This document shows positions 18,813-26,279 of a stretch of DNA of 36,189 bases, in pieces (position 1 is the first letter of the stretch; the number at the start of each line of letters is the position of its first letter). Origin of the DNA: Paenibacillus agaridevorans (GTDB lineage Bacteria; Bacillota; Bacilli; Paenibacillales; Paenibacillaceae); assembly GCF_003112455.1 (NCBI RefSeq), contig NZ_BDQX01000281.1:155278-191466 (forward strand). The letters run 5' to 3'. The position numbers and the translations under genes were made by a program. The notes under the pieces were generated by a model. The model worked only from the letters and a program-made list of their open reading frames with translations. It was not told the DNA's origin and did no database searches.

Positions 18813-18995
18813 GTGGATGCGACGCGCGCGAAACAAATATACCAATCGAAGGATACGATTGGCGTAAAGCTGGAAGGCGACTCCGTTTGGATCGAGAACG
18901 TGGATGAAGCAAACGGGATGGCGACGGTAACCGTTGGCAATAATCCGGTTAATACAGTGACCGTGTCGGTTGATCGACTGCAGGAAAGCAGGTAA
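18813..18995 (+). CDS. sspH: H-type small acid-soluble spore protein
   Basis: Minor SASP made in the forespore. The 60-aa product fits the SspH pattern: start DATRAKQIYQSKDTIGVKLEG, then VWIENVDEANGMATV and a closing VSVDRLQES. As in B. subtilis SspH, an RAK block comes near the N-terminus, a V-D-E-x-N block in the middle and V-x-V-x-x-L near the end. The start is GTG 18813, with GAAGGGG about 11 nt upstream, immediately after the 65-aa gene. Confidence 0.85.
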   Translation: MDATRAKQIYQSKDTIGVKLEGDSVWIENVDEANGMATVTVGNNPVNTVTVSVDRLQESR

Positions 18996-19007
18996 AGCCG
19001 GGGAGAA

Positions 19008-19040
19008 GCCCGCTGCGGAGCAACGAGCTCCGCGGCGGGC
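19008..19040 (+). terminator. Strong hairpin after sspH
   Basis: GCCCGCTGCGGAGC (19008-19021) pairs with GCTCCGCGGCGGGC (19027-19040) with one G-T pair. The T content after it is low (TGCCTGTTTATC), but it lies between convergent genes, as a terminator should. Confidence 0.6.
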
Positions 19041-19047
19041 TGCCTGT

Positions 19048-19359
19048 TTATCCCCCGTACGCTTCGCGGAATGCTTCGCACAGCTTTTCGCGATCGACTT
19101 CCCATAGTGCCGCTATTTCCTCGCTGACATTATTCGCCCACCAGTCCGCTTGAGCCTTGCGATTGTTTTTATGATCGACGATCCAAAGCAGGTTCTGCGC
19201 CACTTGACGAAAGTACAGCATCTCGGCTTTTTCCATCTTCTCCTTGGACACGTATAACTTCAATCGCTTTGCCGTGCGGTACAGCTCATTGCTGCATGAC
19301 CTGCGAATTTTGCGCGCGGACGGCAAGCCGGCTGCGTGCTTTTGCTCGTGGGGTTTCAT
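19048..19359 (-). CDS. Small basic helical protein of unknown function
   Basis: The 103-aa product is not recognised. GGAGAGGAG lies 10 nt before ATG 19359, a good site. The sequence is Lys/Arg-rich in the first half (SARKIRRSCSNELYRTAKRLKLY) and Trp-rich in the second (LLWIVDHKNN, ADWWANNVSEEIAALWEVD); it appears all helical and cytoplasmic. It is a monocistronic gene convergent with sspH. No function is proposed. Confidence 0.7.
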   Translation of the reverse strand: MKPHEQKHAAGLPSARKIRRSCSNELYRTAKRLKLYVSKEKMEKAEMLYFRQVAQNLLWIVDHKNNRKAQADWWANNVSEEIAALWEVDREKLCEAFREAYGG

Positions 19360-19589
19360 ATGGAACCGACTCCTCTCCCTCCAAAATATGCGGGCATTCG
19401 TCCAGTGGTCACCGCTATGACGCGGACCGCCCTGCCCGTATTCCTCCCTTTTTAACCGAACATATCCGAATGGACAGGACCATAGGATAGGGTTAGAGTG
19501 GAAGGCTTCTCTTGCGATATGATAGAATAACAGAGGCGGCTTCCCGGTTAGAAGAGGAGGAACCGCGATATTCGAAGTGGAGGGTGAAG

Positions 19590-20198
19590 ATGGAAAGCTG
19601 GATAACCGATTTTATGGAGCAATACGGGTATATGGGCATATTGCTCATGATAGCGGTCGAGAACCTGTTCCCGCCGATTCCGTCGGAAATCATTTTGACC
19701 TTTGGCGGATTTATGACGACGTACACGAATCTAACGCCAATAGGCGTCATCCTCTTTGCGACGCTGGGTTCGCTGATCGGGGCCATTATTTTGTATTTAA
19801 TCGGAAGGCTGCTTGGCGTTGAACGGCTGGAGCGAATTATCGACCGCTGGGGACGCGTGCTGCGCGTAAAGAAAGAAGATGTGCGCAAAGCCGATGCCTG
19901 GTTCGACAAGTATGGCTATTGGGCCGTGCTGCTGTGCAGGATGGTGCCTCTTATTCGAAGCCTGATCTCATTGCCGGCCGGCATGTCTGGTATGAAACTG
20001 GTTCCATTTCTGTTCTTTACGACGGTCGGCACGTTGATCTGGAACACGATTCTTGTCTCTGTCGGTACGGCGGTTGGAGGAAACTGGCATGAAATCGTAG
20101 AATTTATGGACGTATATTCCTATATCGTGTATGCGATTATTGCGCTGGCGGTGCTTGTTGTTCTCTTCCTTTACATTCGCAGGGCCAGGAAATTTTAG
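19590..20198 (+). CDS. DedA-family (VTT domain) membrane protein
   Basis: DedA proteins are multi-pass membrane proteins; a B. subtilis member (YngC/UptA) carries undecaprenyl phosphate back across the membrane for envelope synthesis. ATG 19590 is chosen because GGAGG lies 6 nt upstream. The 202-aa product shows the family landmarks: VENLFPPIPSEIILTFGGF near residue 25-43, the glycine-rich membrane helix with LGSLIGAIILYLIGRLLG, and the FDKYGYWAVLLCRMVPLIRSLISLPAGMSGM block with conserved Arg residues near 116-123. Four to five hydrophobic segments. Transported lipid is inferred from family data. Confidence 0.9.
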   Translation: MESWITDFMEQYGYMGILLMIAVENLFPPIPSEIILTFGGFMTTYTNLTPIGVILFATLGSLIGAIILYLIGRLLGVERLERIIDRWGRVLRVKKEDVRKADAWFDKYGYWAVLLCRMVPLIRSLISLPAGMSGMKLVPFLFFTTVGTLIWNTILVSVGTAVGGNWHEIVEFMDVYSYIVYAIIALAVLVVLFLYIRRARKF

Positions 20199-20208
20199 TA
20201 ATAGTATG

Positions 20209-20383
20209 AGTTCAAAAAGTTCGGTTTTCAGCACCGAGAATATAGAATGAAAGTAGAAACTGAGGAGCGGAGCGTAGTGGAAGCTACGTGAGCACCGGAA
20301 GTTTCGCTTGCGTTCCATATTCGATGTCGAGTACGCTTCTTGGCATACTTCGTGATCAAAAGCGGATTTTTTGAACAACCTCT
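20209..20383. repeat. Structured intergenic repeat element (MITE-like/REP-like), about 170 bp
   Basis: The whole gap between the DedA and thioredoxin-like genes folds on itself. Outer arms TTCAAAAAGTTCGGTTTT (20211-20228) and AAAAGCGGATTTTTTGAA (20358-20375) match in 15 of 18 positions. Nested inside are GAATATAGAATG (20238-20249) with CGTTCCATATTC (20311-20322), GAAACT (20256-20261) with AGTTTC (20300-20305), and CGTAG (20273-20277) with CTACG (20284-20288). There is no coding frame worth naming. The sequence looks like a dispersed intergenic repeat that I associate with Paenibacillus genomes, but that is from memory; only one copy occurs here. Confidence 0.65.
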
Positions 20384-20404
20384 AAATGAAGGAGCGGATT
20401 ACAT

Positions 20405-20971
20405 ATGAGTAAAAGTGTGGCAGACAAGCTAGGCAAGGGGATTAGCCCACAGCAATTCGTGGATGGGATGACCAAAAACAAGGAGACGTTTATTGGCTGG
20501 ATGGAGCAGTTCAGCTGGCCCTCCGACGAGGACCGGGAGCTGTTCGAATCCATGAACAACCGCGACGATCTGCGTTGTCTCATTCTGATGGCCGACTGGT
20601 GCGGGGATGTTGTTCGCAACGTGCCGGCCGTATTCGGCGCGCTGGAAGTAACGGGCATCCCGACCGAGGTGCTCATCATGGAAGAAAATCTGGATACGAT
20701 GGATCAATTCCTGACTATGGGCGGGCGCTCCATTCCTATCGTGATCTTTGCGGACACTGGCGGCGCCGTACTTGGGCAATGGGGTCCAAGGCCAACTCGA
20801 ATTCAGGAGCCGATGGTGGCGTTTAAACGCGACAACACGGATCGGGAAGCTGCCGACTACCAGGACAATCTGGCGATTGCAAGAGCGGAAATCATGAAAC
20901 GTTACGGTGATGGGCCTGGCTACCAGGCGGAAGTCATCAAGGAGCTTCGCGAGCTTCTGGAGAGCTTCTAG
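20405..20971 (+). CDS. Thioredoxin-fold protein (Thioredoxin_9-like)
   Basis: The 188-aa product is a thioredoxin-like protein with the active-site region LILMADWCGDVVRNVPAVFG (about 60-79). Only one Cys is present there: CxxC is replaced by CGDV, so classical dithiol exchange is unlikely. The cis-Pro region is SIPIVIF (about 109-115). AAGGAG lies 10 nt before ATG 20405. It directly precedes an MBL hydrolase and tex in the same direction with gaps of 4 and 14 bp, suggesting one operon. It begins right after the structured repeat. Role unknown. Confidence 0.82.
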   Translation: MSKSVADKLGKGISPQQFVDGMTKNKETFIGWMEQFSWPSDEDRELFESMNNRDDLRCLILMADWCGDVVRNVPAVFGALEVTGIPTEVLIMEENLDTMDQFLTMGGRSIPIVIFADTGGAVLGQWGPRPTRIQEPMVAFKRDNTDREAADYQDNLAIARAEIMKRYGDGPGYQAEVIKELRELLESF

Positions 20972-20975
20972 AGCG

Positions 20976-21617
20976 ATGGGAACCGAGTTTAAAGTCGAGA
21001 CGTTTTCGCTTGGACCCATCCAGACGAATTGTTATTTGATAACGGTAACCGAGGGCGAGCAGGAAAGAGGCATCATTGTCGATCCCGGCATGAATCCCAA
21101 GCGGCTGCTTGATCGCATTGCAAATACGAACATCGAAGCGATTCTGCTGACGCATGCCCACTTCGATCATATGGGCGGGGTTGATGAGGTTCGCAAAGCC
21201 GCCGGATGTCCGGTTTACATCCATGATCTCGAAGCAGACTGGTTGACGGACCCGCGCAAGAACGGATCGATGCGTTGGCAGGACGTTACGCCGCCATTAT
21301 CGACGGATCCGGCCGAATTTGCGCTGGATGAAGGACAGACGTTAGCGATGATCGGCCACAAGTTTCAAGTGATGCATACGCCGGGTCATTCGCCAGGCAG
21401 CGTAAGCTTCTTATGTGGAAACCATCTGTTCTCCGGAGATGTGCTGTTTAAGCTGTCGGTTGGCCGTACGGACCTGCCCGGCGGGCGTGAGGCCGATCTG
21501 TACGATTCCATACGGACGAAGCTGTACAAGCTTAATCCGGAAGTCATTGTTTATCCAGGGCATGGCGGGCGTACGACGATCGGGTTCGAGAAGGCGAATA
21601 ATCCTTATACAGGGTAA
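20976..21617 (+). CDS. MBL-fold hydrolase (glyoxalase II-like, YqgX type)
   Basis: The 213-aa metallo-beta-lactamase-fold hydrolase has the metal motif LLTHAHFDHMGG (about 62-73), then a His in VMHTPGHSPGSVSF, Asp in LFSGDVLFKLSVGRTD and His in VYPGHGGRTTIG; the full set of two-metal ligands is there. The order GRTDLPGG is typical of the small glyoxalase II-like subgroup (B. subtilis YqgX). ATG 20976 follows the stop of the previous gene by 4 bp. Substrate probably a thioester or small ester, not determined. Confidence 0.88.
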   Translation: MGTEFKVETFSLGPIQTNCYLITVTEGEQERGIIVDPGMNPKRLLDRIANTNIEAILLTHAHFDHMGGVDEVRKAAGCPVYIHDLEADWLTDPRKNGSMRWQDVTPPLSTDPAEFALDEGQTLAMIGHKFQVMHTPGHSPGSVSFLCGNHLFSGDVLFKLSVGRTDLPGGREADLYDSIRTKLYKLNPEVIVYPGHGGRTTIGFEKANNPYTG

Positions 21618-21631
21618 CGATAACAAGGACG

Positions 21632-23899
21632 GTGCGTGCGATAGTGGCAGAATGGTCGAATGGTACATCAGGAGTGGATGTAGAAGAAGCTGGAGCAAAA
21701 ATCAAGCTTACGGACGAGCAAAAGGAAGCAGAGAACGGGAGAATTATAGCAGCGATATCCGCGGCGGCTGCTTTGCCGGTCAGCAAGGTGAAAGCGGCGG
21801 TAAGTCTTCTGGACGAAGGCAACACGATTCCGTTTATCGCGCGTTACAGGAAAGAGATGACGGGCGAGCTGGACGAGAACGAGCTGCGAACGATAGAAGA
21901 GAAGCTGCAGTACATGCGGAATCTGGAGGAGCGCAAGCGTGAAGTTATTCGTCTCATCGACGAACAAGGGAAGCTCACGGGCGCGCTTAAGTCGTCTATC
22001 GAGGCGGCTGCGAAGCTGCAGGAAGTGGAGGACTTATACCGACCTTACAGGCAGAAGCGCAAGACCAGAGCCAGCGTCGCGAAGGAACGCGGACTGGAGC
22101 CTCTGGCGGATTGGCTGTGGTCGCAGCCGCGGCAAGGAGATCCGCTTACGGAAGCTGTGCGGTACGTGAACGCGGACAAAGGCGTATCGACGCCCGAAGA
22201 GGCGCTGCAAGGAGCGATGGACATCGTTGCGGAAAATATAGCCGACGATGCCTGGATCCGTTCCTGGATCCGCAAGTTTACGTTCGATCAATCGCTTCTT
22301 CGATCCGAGGTAAAGAAGGCCGATGAGGAGTCCGTTTACGAGATGTATTACGACTATCAAGAGCCGGTCAAAAAGCTGCCTCCGCATCGGGTGCTTGCCA
22401 TTAATCGCGGCGAGCGGGAGGAAGTGCTTCGTATATCGCTGGATACGCCGGTGGACCGCATACATGAGCAGATGAAGCGCAAGCTGCTGCGCGGCGGCAC
22501 GGCTCCCGCAATATCGGCGGTTCTCAATAGCGTGATCGAGGACGCCTACAAGCGTCTTATTGCACCGTCGATCGAACGCGAAGTCCGCGGCGAATTGACG
22601 GAAACGGCGGAGGAACACGCCATTACGATCTTCTCCGCGAATTTGAGAAATCTGCTGCTTCAGCCGCCAGTTCGCGGCCATATCGTTCTCGGAGTGGATC
22701 CGGCGTTCCGTACGGGCTGCAAACTTGCCGTTGTCGACGATACCGGCAAACTGCTGGAGGTAGCGGTGTCGTATCCGACGCCGCCGAACAACAAGGTAGC
22801 GGAAGCGGAGAAGCTGATTAACGGACTCATCGATAAATATAAGGTGGAGCTTATTGTCATCGGCAATGGTACGGCTTCGCGCGAGACGGAACAGTTCATC
22901 GCCTCGTTGATCGGCAAACGGAAGGGCGGGGGGGGCGGACCTGATCTGCGCTACATTATCGTGAGCGAGGCGGGGGCGAGCGTCTACTCGGCATCCAAGC
23001 TGGCAGCCGAAGAGTTCCCTTCTTTGGACGTCGCGGAACGCAGCGCCGTATCCATTGCGCGCAGACTGCAGGATCCGCTAGCGGAGCTGGTAAAGATCGA
23101 GCCCAAGGCGATCGGCGTTGGGCAATACCAGCACGACGTCAGCCAGAAGCGGCTCGACGAATCGCTTGGCGGCGTCGTAGAATCGGCGGTTAACCATGTC
23201 GGCGTCGATGTCAATACGGCGTCTGCGTCGCTGCTGTCGTACGTAGCCGGCGTCAATGGCACCATCGCCAAAAATATCGTGAAGTACCGCGAAGAGATCG
23301 GCCGTTTCTCGAAGCGGACGCAGCTTCAAAAGGTGCCGCGGCTTGGGGCGAAGTCCTACGAGCAGTGCATCGGCTTTTTGCGCATCCCTGACGCGTCTAA
23401 TCCGCTGGATCAGACCCCGATCCATCCGGAGTCGTATGCCGTCGTGGACGGGCTGTTCGCCGAGCTTGGACTGGACTTGAAGCTCATTGGCAGCGAAGAG
23501 GTCAGAAATGCCCTTCAGAACGTCGACGCTGCTTCGCTGGCTGTTAAGCTCGGCGTAGGCGCTCCGACGCTGAGAGACATCGTGGAGAGCCTTCTGCGGC
23601 CCGGTCGCGATCCCCGCGAGGAGCTGCCGCCGCCGATCTTCCATACGGATGTGCTGCAAATCGAGGACTTGAGCGCGGGTATGGAGCTGCAGGGCACGGT
23701 CCGCAACGTTATCGATTTCGGCGCATTTGTGGACATTGGCATCAAGAACGATGGACTCGTCCATATTTCGCAACTCAGCAACAAATTCGTAAAACATCCA
23801 ATGGATGTCGTCTCGGTAGGCGATACCGTTACGGTGTGGGTGCTGAGTGTCGACCTCAAAAAGGGCAGAGTCAGCCTGACGATGAGAAAGCCGGATTAA
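21632..23899 (+). CDS. tex: Tex family RNA-binding S1-domain protein
   Basis: Tex is a conserved nucleic-acid-binding protein of the Spt6/YqgF type; in B. subtilis it is YdcI. The product of about 755 aa shows the Tex helical N-terminus (VKAAVSLLDEGNTIPFIARYRKEMTGELDE), the YqgF/RNase H-like domain (HIVLGVDPAFRTGCKLAVVDDTG, VIGNGTASRETE, VSEAGASVYSAS), the helix-hairpin-helix region (VDVNTASASLLSYVAGVNGTIAKNIV) and the C-terminal S1 domain (GMELQGTVRNVIDFGAFVDIGIKNDGLVHISQLS). GTG 21632 and GTG 21644 are both possible starts; AAGGA is too near the first and rather far from the second. A G8 tract at 22928-22935 encodes a Gly5 insertion. Confidence 0.95.
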   Translation: MRAIVAEWSNGTSGVDVEEAGAKIKLTDEQKEAENGRIIAAISAAAALPVSKVKAAVSLLDEGNTIPFIARYRKEMTGELDENELRTIEEKLQYMRNLEERKREVIRLIDEQGKLTGALKSSIEAAAKLQEVEDLYRPYRQKRKTRASVAKERGLEPLADWLWSQPRQGDPLTEAVRYVNADKGVSTPEEALQGAMDIVAENIADDAWIRSWIRKFTFDQSLLRSEVKKADEESVYEMYYDYQEPVKKLPPHRVLAINRGEREEVLRISLDTPVDRIHEQMKRKLLRGGTAPAISAVLNSVIEDAYKRLIAPSIEREVRGELTETAEEHAITIFSANLRNLLLQPPVRGHIVLGVDPAFRTGCKLAVVDDTGKLLEVAVSYPTPPNNKVAEAEKLINGLIDKYKVELIVIGNGTASRETEQFIASLIGKRKGGGGGPDLRYIIVSEAGASVYSASKLAAEEFPSLDVAERSAVSIARRLQDPLAELVKIEPKAIGVGQYQHDVSQKRLDESLGGVVESAVNHVGVDVNTASASLLSYVAGVNGTIAKNIVKYREEIGRFSKRTQLQKVPRLGAKSYEQCIGFLRIPDASNPLDQTPIHPESYAVVDGLFAELGLDLKLIGSEEVRNALQNVDAASLAVKLGVGAPTLRDIVESLLRPGRDPREELPPPIFHTDVLQIEDLSAGMELQGTVRNVIDFGAFVDIGIKNDGLVHISQLSNKFVKHPMDVVSVGDTVTVWVLSVDLKKGRVSLTMRKPD

Positions 23900-23912
23900 C
23901 CTTCCGCGTTGT

Positions 23913-23953
23913 GGCGGTGCAGGGAGCAACTCCCAGGCACCGCCATTTTCTTT
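23913..23953 (+). terminator. Rho-independent terminator after tex
   Basis: GGCGGTGC (23913-23920) and GCACCGCC (23937-23944) pair perfectly, with an inner GGGAG/CTCCC stem, followed by ATTTTCTTT. Confidence 0.85.
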
Positions 23954-23980
23954 GAATCTCATCAGCTCATAATAAATAAT

Positions 23981-24001
23981 CAAGTAACCAAAAGTTAGTT
24001 G
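23981..24001 (+). promoter_or_regulatory. Candidate operator upstream of the nitroreductase promoter
   Basis: CAAGTAAC (23981-23988), a 5-bp spacer, GTTAGTTG (23994-24001): arms match in 7 of 8 positions. It abuts the -35 box. In Bacillus, similar nitroreductases are often controlled by MarR or HxlR/DUF24 repressors; no such regulator gene lies in the window. Confidence 0.4.
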
Positions 24002-24002
24002 A

Positions 24003-24031
24003 TTGACAATTGTTCGTCTGGTATTTATACT
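24003..24031 (+). promoter_or_regulatory. Strong SigA promoter of the nitroreductase gene
   Basis: Consensus TTGACA at 24003-24008 and TATACT at 24026-24031 with a 17-bp spacer, followed 30 bp on by GAGGAGG and the ATG. Confidence 0.75.
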
Positions 24032-24074
24032 GTACATTATGTGATTACAGTTACAATAACGAGGAGGACAAAAC

Positions 24075-24761
24075 ATGGCTCAATTGATCGATTCTCAAGT
24101 AAAAGTCCAGACGTCGATAACAGGACATAATAATATTCCGTTTTTCCAGGTGGTAGGGGAGCGCCGCTCCGTGCGCAAATATGACAACAGCGTTCGCATT
24201 GCAGACGAGGAGCTGCTGGAGATGCTGACGATCGCGGCGAAAGCGCCGTCCTCGGCGAACATGCAGCCTTGGCGGTTCATGGTCATCACGGACGAAGAGC
24301 TGAAAGCTAAGCTGGTTCCGATCGCGTTTAACCAAAGCCAGGTTGCCGAAGCTTCGGCCGTTATCATTGTCATGGCCGATCTGGAGATGTACACGCTGGC
24401 CGAAGACATCTATGGAGCTTCCGTTAAGGCAGGTTATATGTCGGAAGAAGTGAAAACAAATATGGTCGCGAACTATACAAAGATGTATTCGTCGCTGCCT
24501 GCCGACCGTCTGCGCGAGTTGGTCGCGTTCGATACGGGGCTTGTTGCCATGCAGCTTATGCTGACAGCGCGCGCCAAAGGCTACGACACGGTGCCGATGG
24601 GCGGCTACAACCGCGACGGCGTAAAGGAACTGCTCGGCATATCGGATCGTTACCTGCCGACGCTGATGCTTCCGATCGGCAAAGCGGCGTCGCCGGGCCA
24701 CCAGTCCACGCGTCTGCCGATCGAGAACATCGTGTACTTTAACGGCGGCAAGATGGACTAA
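24075..24761 (+). CDS. Nitroreductase family protein
   Basis: Flavin-dependent NAD(P)H oxidoreductase of the nitroreductase fold; members reduce nitro-compounds or quinones in the cytoplasm. The 228-aa product has the FMN-binding motif ERRSVRKYDNS (about 29-39), AAKAPSSANMQPWRFMVITD, and the C-terminal GLVAMQLMLTARAKGYDTVPMGGYNRDGVKELLGI with its cofactor-binding glycines. GAGGAGG lies 7 nt before ATG 24075. It has its own consensus promoter and palindromic operator and its own terminator, so it is an inducible single gene by layout. Physiological substrate unknown. Confidence 0.92.
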   Translation: MAQLIDSQVKVQTSITGHNNIPFFQVVGERRSVRKYDNSVRIADEELLEMLTIAAKAPSSANMQPWRFMVITDEELKAKLVPIAFNQSQVAEASAVIIVMADLEMYTLAEDIYGASVKAGYMSEEVKTNMVANYTKMYSSLPADRLRELVAFDTGLVAMQLMLTARAKGYDTVPMGGYNRDGVKELLGISDRYLPTLMLPIGKAASPGHQSTRLPIENIVYFNGGKMD

Positions 24762-24788
24762 TCTCTTTTTAACTGCTCCACGACGAAT

Positions 24789-24822
24789 AAACCCGGCCGC
24801 CCAATAAGGGAGAGCCGGGTTT
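24789..24822. terminator. Terminator after the nitroreductase gene, possibly bidirectional
   Basis: ACCCGGC (24791-24797) pairs with GCCGGGT (24814-24820), flanked by AA and followed by TTTTC on the plus strand. The convergent cmpA gene ends 27 bp beyond. Confidence 0.8.
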
Positions 24823-24848
24823 TCTCGAATTATGGACGACAGGCAGAT

Positions 24849-24998
24849 TCATTGGATAACGGTACCGCTGCCATGTTCTTTATGTCCTTGTTTGGTTCGG
24901 TAGAAATACCAGCAATCGTTCAGCAGCTTGATCTGCCTGCGGTCCTTCTGTTGAAATGCGCGCATCAGTTGGTTGCACAGCCACTGTGGCATGCGCAT
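24849..24998 (-). CDS. cmpA: Cortex morphogenetic protein CmpA
   Basis: In B. subtilis CmpA is a 37-aa mother-cell protein that directs the coat protein SpoIVA to ClpXP degradation in defective spores, a quality check before cortex assembly. The product here, 49 aa, carries the family core MPQWLCNQLMRAFQQKD followed by QIKLLNDCWYFYR, almost the whole of the short B. subtilis protein, with a C-terminal extension of about 15 residues. ATG 24998 has GGAGG about 9 nt upstream; the ATG at 24992, immediately before PQWL, is an alternative. A position between tex and a SprT-like gene on the opposite strand is also what I recall for B. subtilis. Confidence 0.88.
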   Translation of the reverse strand: MRMPQWLCNQLMRAFQQKDRRQIKLLNDCWYFYRTKQGHKEHGSGTVIQ

Positions 24999-25084
24999 CG
25001 CCCTCCTCCCGGTATCGCCTGTTGTTCTATAAACATATGGCAATAGGCGAATATCCGTGCAGGTCCAACCGATATCGAGTCAGG

Positions 25085-25447
25085 TTAGCCAAGCTGCTCT
25101 TCTTCGTACTCCTCGTACCATTGCTCCAACTGAGCTTGCAGCGCGCGTATTTCGGTCAGAAGCGAAATCAGCGGGTAGGACTTCTCCTGTACTCCGGCAA
25201 ACTCCTTTTCCAGACTATTAAGATAGTCCAGTCCGGATACGATCTTGATGGAAGAATCATGCAGCTCCACATTATCGCATTCCGCTACCGTATAAGGCAG
25301 GACGGGCACCTGGTCGGCCGTCAGCTTGTCGATCTCCTTATGCAGGCGCAAATTCAGCGCGCTAAGCTGATAAGCATGCGATGCCGGCATCTCGACAAAG
25401 CTGATGTTCTCTTCCTGTTTCATTAACACATATCTCATGATAGCCAT
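25085..25447 (-). CDS. Conserved-looking small protein of unknown function
   Basis: The 120-aa product is not recognised. The start is taken as ATG 25447, with GGGGAG about 12 nt upstream; ATG 25438 and a GTG at 25486 are alternatives. The sequence is largely helical and acidic at the end (LEQWYEEYEEEQLG), with a hydrophobic middle (DQVPVLPYTVAECDNVEL), no signal peptide and no membrane segment. It runs in the same direction as cmpA, 86 bp upstream of it, so co-expression in sporulation is possible but not shown. Confidence 0.65.
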   Translation of the reverse strand: MAIMRYVLMKQEENISFVEMPASHAYQLSALNLRLHKEIDKLTADQVPVLPYTVAECDNVELHDSSIKIVSGLDYLNSLEKEFAGVQEKSYPLISLLTEIRALQAQLEQWYEEYEEEQLG

Positions 25448-25553
25448 AAGTTCCGTGATCTCCCCTCGGTCAGTTGCCGTTCGCACGGCGTTCCTACTTG
25501 ACAGTGTAGCCTATAGCCGCGTTAAAATTCAAGTAGTCAAGGAGGTTGTATGC

Positions 25554-26033
25554 ATGGATAACAATACGTTGCAGCAATGGGTAGAGCGCGTCTCGCTGGA
25601 GAGCTTCGGCAGGCCGTTCCGGCACAAGGCGACGTTTAATGGACGGCTTAAGGCAACGGGAGGACGTTACTTCACCCATACCCATCATATTGAGATCAGT
25701 CCGCATCAACTTGCCGCGTACGGGGAGGAAGAGACGGAGCGCATCATCAAGCACGAGCTTTGTCATTACCATCTGCACCTGATGAAGCGTGGTTACCGGC
25801 ATCGCGATCATGACTTCCGTACGCTGCTCGCCCATGTCGGCGGCTCCAGGTACTGTCAGGCTTTGCCGGAGCGGAAAAGGATAGGGCCGGCCGCGTTTAA
25901 GTACAAGCTGATCTGCGGCGGCTGCGGAATGGAATACATGCGCAAAAGAAAGCTGGATCCCGACCGTTACGCCTGCGGAAAATGCCGGGGAAAATTAAAA
26001 TTGATAGCGCTTGACAAGTCCAGGACGCCATGA
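25554..26033 (+). CDS. SprT-like zinc metalloprotein (YdcK type)
   Basis: The 159-aa product has the zinc HExxH motif in ERIIKHELCHYHLHLMK (His77, Glu78, His81 approximately) with a further His downstream (YRHRDHDF), followed by a C-terminal zinc ribbon with two Cys pairs (CGGCGMEY and CGKCRG). This is the SprT family; in B. subtilis YdcK. The eukaryotic relative SPRTN is a DNA-protein crosslink protease; bacterial function is not settled. GGAGG lies 8 nt before ATG 25554. The stop codon lies inside the promoter of the tRNA cluster. Confidence 0.9.
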   Translation: MDNNTLQQWVERVSLESFGRPFRHKATFNGRLKATGGRYFTHTHHIEISPHQLAAYGEEETERIIKHELCHYHLHLMKRGYRHRDHDFRTLLAHVGGSRYCQALPERKRIGPAAFKYKLICGGCGMEYMRKRKLDPDRYACGKCRGKLKLIALDKSRTP

Positions 26034-26039
26034 TAAATT
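26011..26039 (+). promoter_or_regulatory. Promoter of the tRNA-Asn/tRNA-Ser unit
   Basis: Perfect TTGACA at 26011-26016 and TAAATT at 26034-26039, spacer 17 bp. The -35 box lies within the last codons of the SprT-like gene, and its stop codon occupies the last 3 bp of the spacer. The first tRNA begins 28 bp after the -10 box. Confidence 0.7.
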
Positions 26040-26067
26040 ATTACTTGTCACTGTTAATTTTTGATGT

Positions 26068-26143
26068 TCCCTGATAGCTCAGTCGGTAGAGCACTCGACT
26101 GTTAATCGAGTTGTCACAGGTTCGAGTCCTGTTCGGGGAGCCA
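26068..26143 (+). tRNA. tRNA-Asn (GTT)
   Basis: Full cloverleaf: acceptor TCCCTGA with TCGGGGA, D-loop AGCTCAGTCGGTAGAGC, anticodon loop CTGTTAA, T-loop GGTTCGAGTCC, encoded CCA. Confidence 0.97.
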
Positions 26144-26149
26144 GTTCAT

Positions 26150-26240
26150 GGAGAAGTACCCAAGTGGCTCAAGGGGACCCTCTGCTAAGGGGTTAGACTG
26201 CGTAAGTGGTGCGAGGGTTCGAATCCCTCCTTCTCCGCCA
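26150..26240 (+). tRNA. tRNA-Ser (GCT)
   Basis: Type II tRNA with a long variable arm. Acceptor GGAGAAG with CTTCTCC, anticodon loop CTGCTAA, T-loop GGTTCGAATCC, encoded CCA. Starts 6 bp after tRNA-Asn. Confidence 0.96.
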
Positions 26241-26279
26241 CATTCTTTTTGCCGAAGGACTCATCGCATGGCATCGAGA

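Noticed and set aside
23078..24076. Open frame of 332 codons antisense to tex
   Set aside because: Arg/Leu-rich shadow of tex, crosses the tex terminator and the nitroreductase promoter; no coding signals.
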